Assembly: GCF_012974865.1 (NCBI RefSeq)
Contig: NZ_CP043633.1
Span: forward strand, 1,550,001-1,614,000
Reading direction: 5' to 3'
Source of the DNA: Nonlabens sp. Ci31
GTDB taxonomy: Bacteria; Bacteroidota; Bacteroidia; Flavobacteriales; Flavobacteriaceae
DNA length: 64,000 bases
A program made the translations under genes and the position numbers. Below are positions 62,746 through 64,000 of this stretch, piece after piece. The notes beneath the pieces were generated by a model, which was given only the letters and a program-made list of their open reading frames with translations, had not been told where the DNA came from and did not search any database. Every line of letters begins with the position of its first letter. Position 1 is the first letter of the stretch.

Positions 62746-64000
62746 TTATTTTTCAAGATATTTTTGAAATTGTTGAAGCGATGGGTTAGTGTATGCCCAA
62801 GAATGTGGCTGCATGTTAATGGTCTTACCTTCTAGAGTGGAACCCATTGATAAAAATGTGTTACTAGCATCTAATTTCAAAGCTTCTTCATAATCTTTTG
62901 TGTAGCCGCCAACATAAAAAACGGCAAAAGTACCATTTTTCATACCTTCTATAATTTCAGGTTGTTTTATAAGTTCCCTATATTTTTGTTCTCCTTGCCA
63001 CCATATTACACTAAAGCCTACTGCAAGATTTTTATATGCTGTCTCATTCAATAGTTGACCCTTGTTATCAAATATTTTGATTTGGTTCAAATCGCTAGAA
63101 TCATACGTATAATTAGCTCCTTTTCTTTCAAAAGCTCCTTTACGGACAGTTGCGTCTACAGTAACGACTTTCCAACTTGTTTCATTTATAGCTACAAATG
63201 TGGTAGGTGTTTCTTTAGGGCCGTTTTTTGCCATAACTTCAGCAATATCTCGAATTTCCAGGAGAGTCATTTTCTTTCCAATATGATCACTAAAATTTAA
63301 CGTGTTTTGAGCACCTTCTGTATAAGTCATATTTGCAGATTCATTGTCAACTAAGTATTTTTGAATAGCTGTTAGAGTTGCACTTTTACCGTTGAGCTGA
63401 TAGTTTGGTTTTTTATTTAGATTAAAGCTTGCCATTAGAATCGATTTACGATAGTAAAAATCTTCGCTGTCAGGCTCATTTGTAACTTGTACGTCTGAAT
63501 TTGAAGTAGCATGTTCTTTTTCTGAAGTTCGTAAGGCACCTAACTTATCATCTTTAAATAATTGACTATAGATCTCCTGAAGTTGCTCATTACTTATACT
63601 TTCCTTTTTAGAAGTGAAATGAAGTGATTTTGAGCTGTCATTATTATCTTTTATGGAGATTCCAGCGTCTGGATTGTCGTGTAATAAATAATGAATCTCG
63701 CTTTTTGTTACTTGCTCGTTATCGATATAGAATTTAGTAGGTTTTTCTTGCATTTCTGCGACAGAGACGATCTGTTTTTTCATTTGATAGAGCTTGTTGT
63801 CCTTATTTTTATCGGGATTTATGAGCGTCGGAGAAAAGGATGCGATCGCGCCACTTTCTAATTTCATAGATCCAATTTGAGGCATTTTCTTCCTCTTTTC
63901 TGCAGTCATAGTGATTTTTATTGCAGACTTACCGTTTTCATCAACATCGATTATCACACCTTTTTCCCCAGTATTTTTTATAGTTTGTACGGCTTCTGTT
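62746..64000 (-). CDS. Uncharacterised protein, C-terminal part (partial)
   Basis: The minus-strand frame is open through the right edge (TEAVQTIKNTGEKG precedes a GTG at 63957), so the N-terminus is outside the window. At least ~417 residues are visible, mainly polar. KPTKFYIDNEQVTKSEIHYL resembles the IDG/IDN-x-x-V repeat motifs found in C-terminal regions of some Bacteroidota M56/BlaR1-type sensor proteins, but I see no peptidase motif here. The C-terminal domain (FAVFYVGGYTKDYEEAL) is not recognised. Confidence 0.6.
   Translation of the reverse strand, partial: TEAVQTIKNTGEKGVIIDVDENGKSAIKITMTAEKRKKMPQIGSMKLESGAIASFSPTLINPDKNKDNKLYQMKKQIVSVAEMQEKPTKFYIDNEQVTKSEIHYLLHDNPDAGISIKDNNDSSKSLHFTSKKESISNEQLQEIYSQLFKDDKLGALRTSEKEHATSNSDVQVTNEPDSEDFYYRKSILMASFNLNKKPNYQLNGKSATLTAIQKYLVDNESANMTYTEGAQNTLNFSDHIGKKMTLLEIRDIAEVMAKNGPKETPTTFVAINETSWKVVTVDATVRKGAFERKGANYTYDSSDLNQIKIFDNKGQLLNETAYKNLAVGFSVIWWQGEQKYRELIKQPEIIEGMKNGTFAVFYVGGYTKDYEEALKLDASNTFLSMGSTLEGKTINMQPHSWAYTNPSLQQFQKYLEK

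Overview
The window looks like a chromosomal segment of a marine Flavobacteriaceae bacterium (Bacteroidota). Supporting signs are AT-rich DNA, TTG/TAnnTTTG-type promoters with A-rich leaders instead of Shine-Dalgarno sites, SusC/SusD pairs, a secreted amylase with a type IX sorting domain, lipoproteins with a C-D-D or C-T-N start, and TTG start codons. Nonlabens- or Dokdonia-like relatives are plausible, but that is inference.

Layout. 0-3.4 kb: end of a DUF5686 outer-membrane protein and an MMPL/RND exporter. 3.4-5.8 kb: a decay zone with an IS4-type transposase remnant and a frameshifted surface-protein pseudogene. 6-23.2 kb: housekeeping genes: asnS, rpoN, an ExbB/orphan/ExbD/ExbD proton-channel operon, tRNA-Leu(CAA), prs, rplY, pth, ribF, an HTTM protein, serS, a TPR protein, DUF4286, then rsmA directly behind a 23-copy 13-bp minisatellite. 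23.7-26.3 kb: trxA, an NADP-dependent oxidoreductase and a DUF58 protein.

26.6-47 kb is a complete starch/maltodextrin utilisation locus. One arm (- strand) encodes SusC, SusD, a SusE-like lipoprotein and a secreted GH13 amylase. The divergent arm (+ strand) encodes a LacI regulator, an MFS maltodextrin permease, beta-phosphoglucomutase, a GH65 maltose phosphorylase and three GH13 enzymes. A perfect LacI-type operator lies between the arms. The inferred flow is: surface amylase cuts starch, SusC/D import the products, periplasmic GH13 enzymes trim them, the MFS carrier takes up maltose, GH65 phosphorolysis gives glucose plus beta-glucose-1-phosphate, and PgmB makes glucose-6-phosphate.

47.2-58 kb looks like an arsenosugar-type cluster: an AhpD-like peroxidase, radical SAM ArsS, a DUF2064 glycosyltransferase, a second SusC/SusD pair, a sodium/solute symporter and a metallophosphoesterase-fold protein that has lost metal ligands. 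No arsM is visible. The cluster is split by a dense island of structured repeats. 58-64 kb carries beta-barrel, pseudogene, App1-like, DUF4407 and partial genes.

The most striking non-gene signal is a 16-bp palindrome, CGCTTTCGCGAAAGCG. It has 15 intact copies (four of them lacking one to three terminal bases) plus one copy split by a second palindrome. Eleven copies lie inside genes and are read in frame as AFAKA, LSRKR or RFRES. Other repeat families (a 13-bp minisatellite, CTTTCC/GGAAAGGTGGG hairpins, GCATCAAGTGC hairpins, GAACTC/T hexamers) crowd the intergenic regions from 47 to 61.5 kb.
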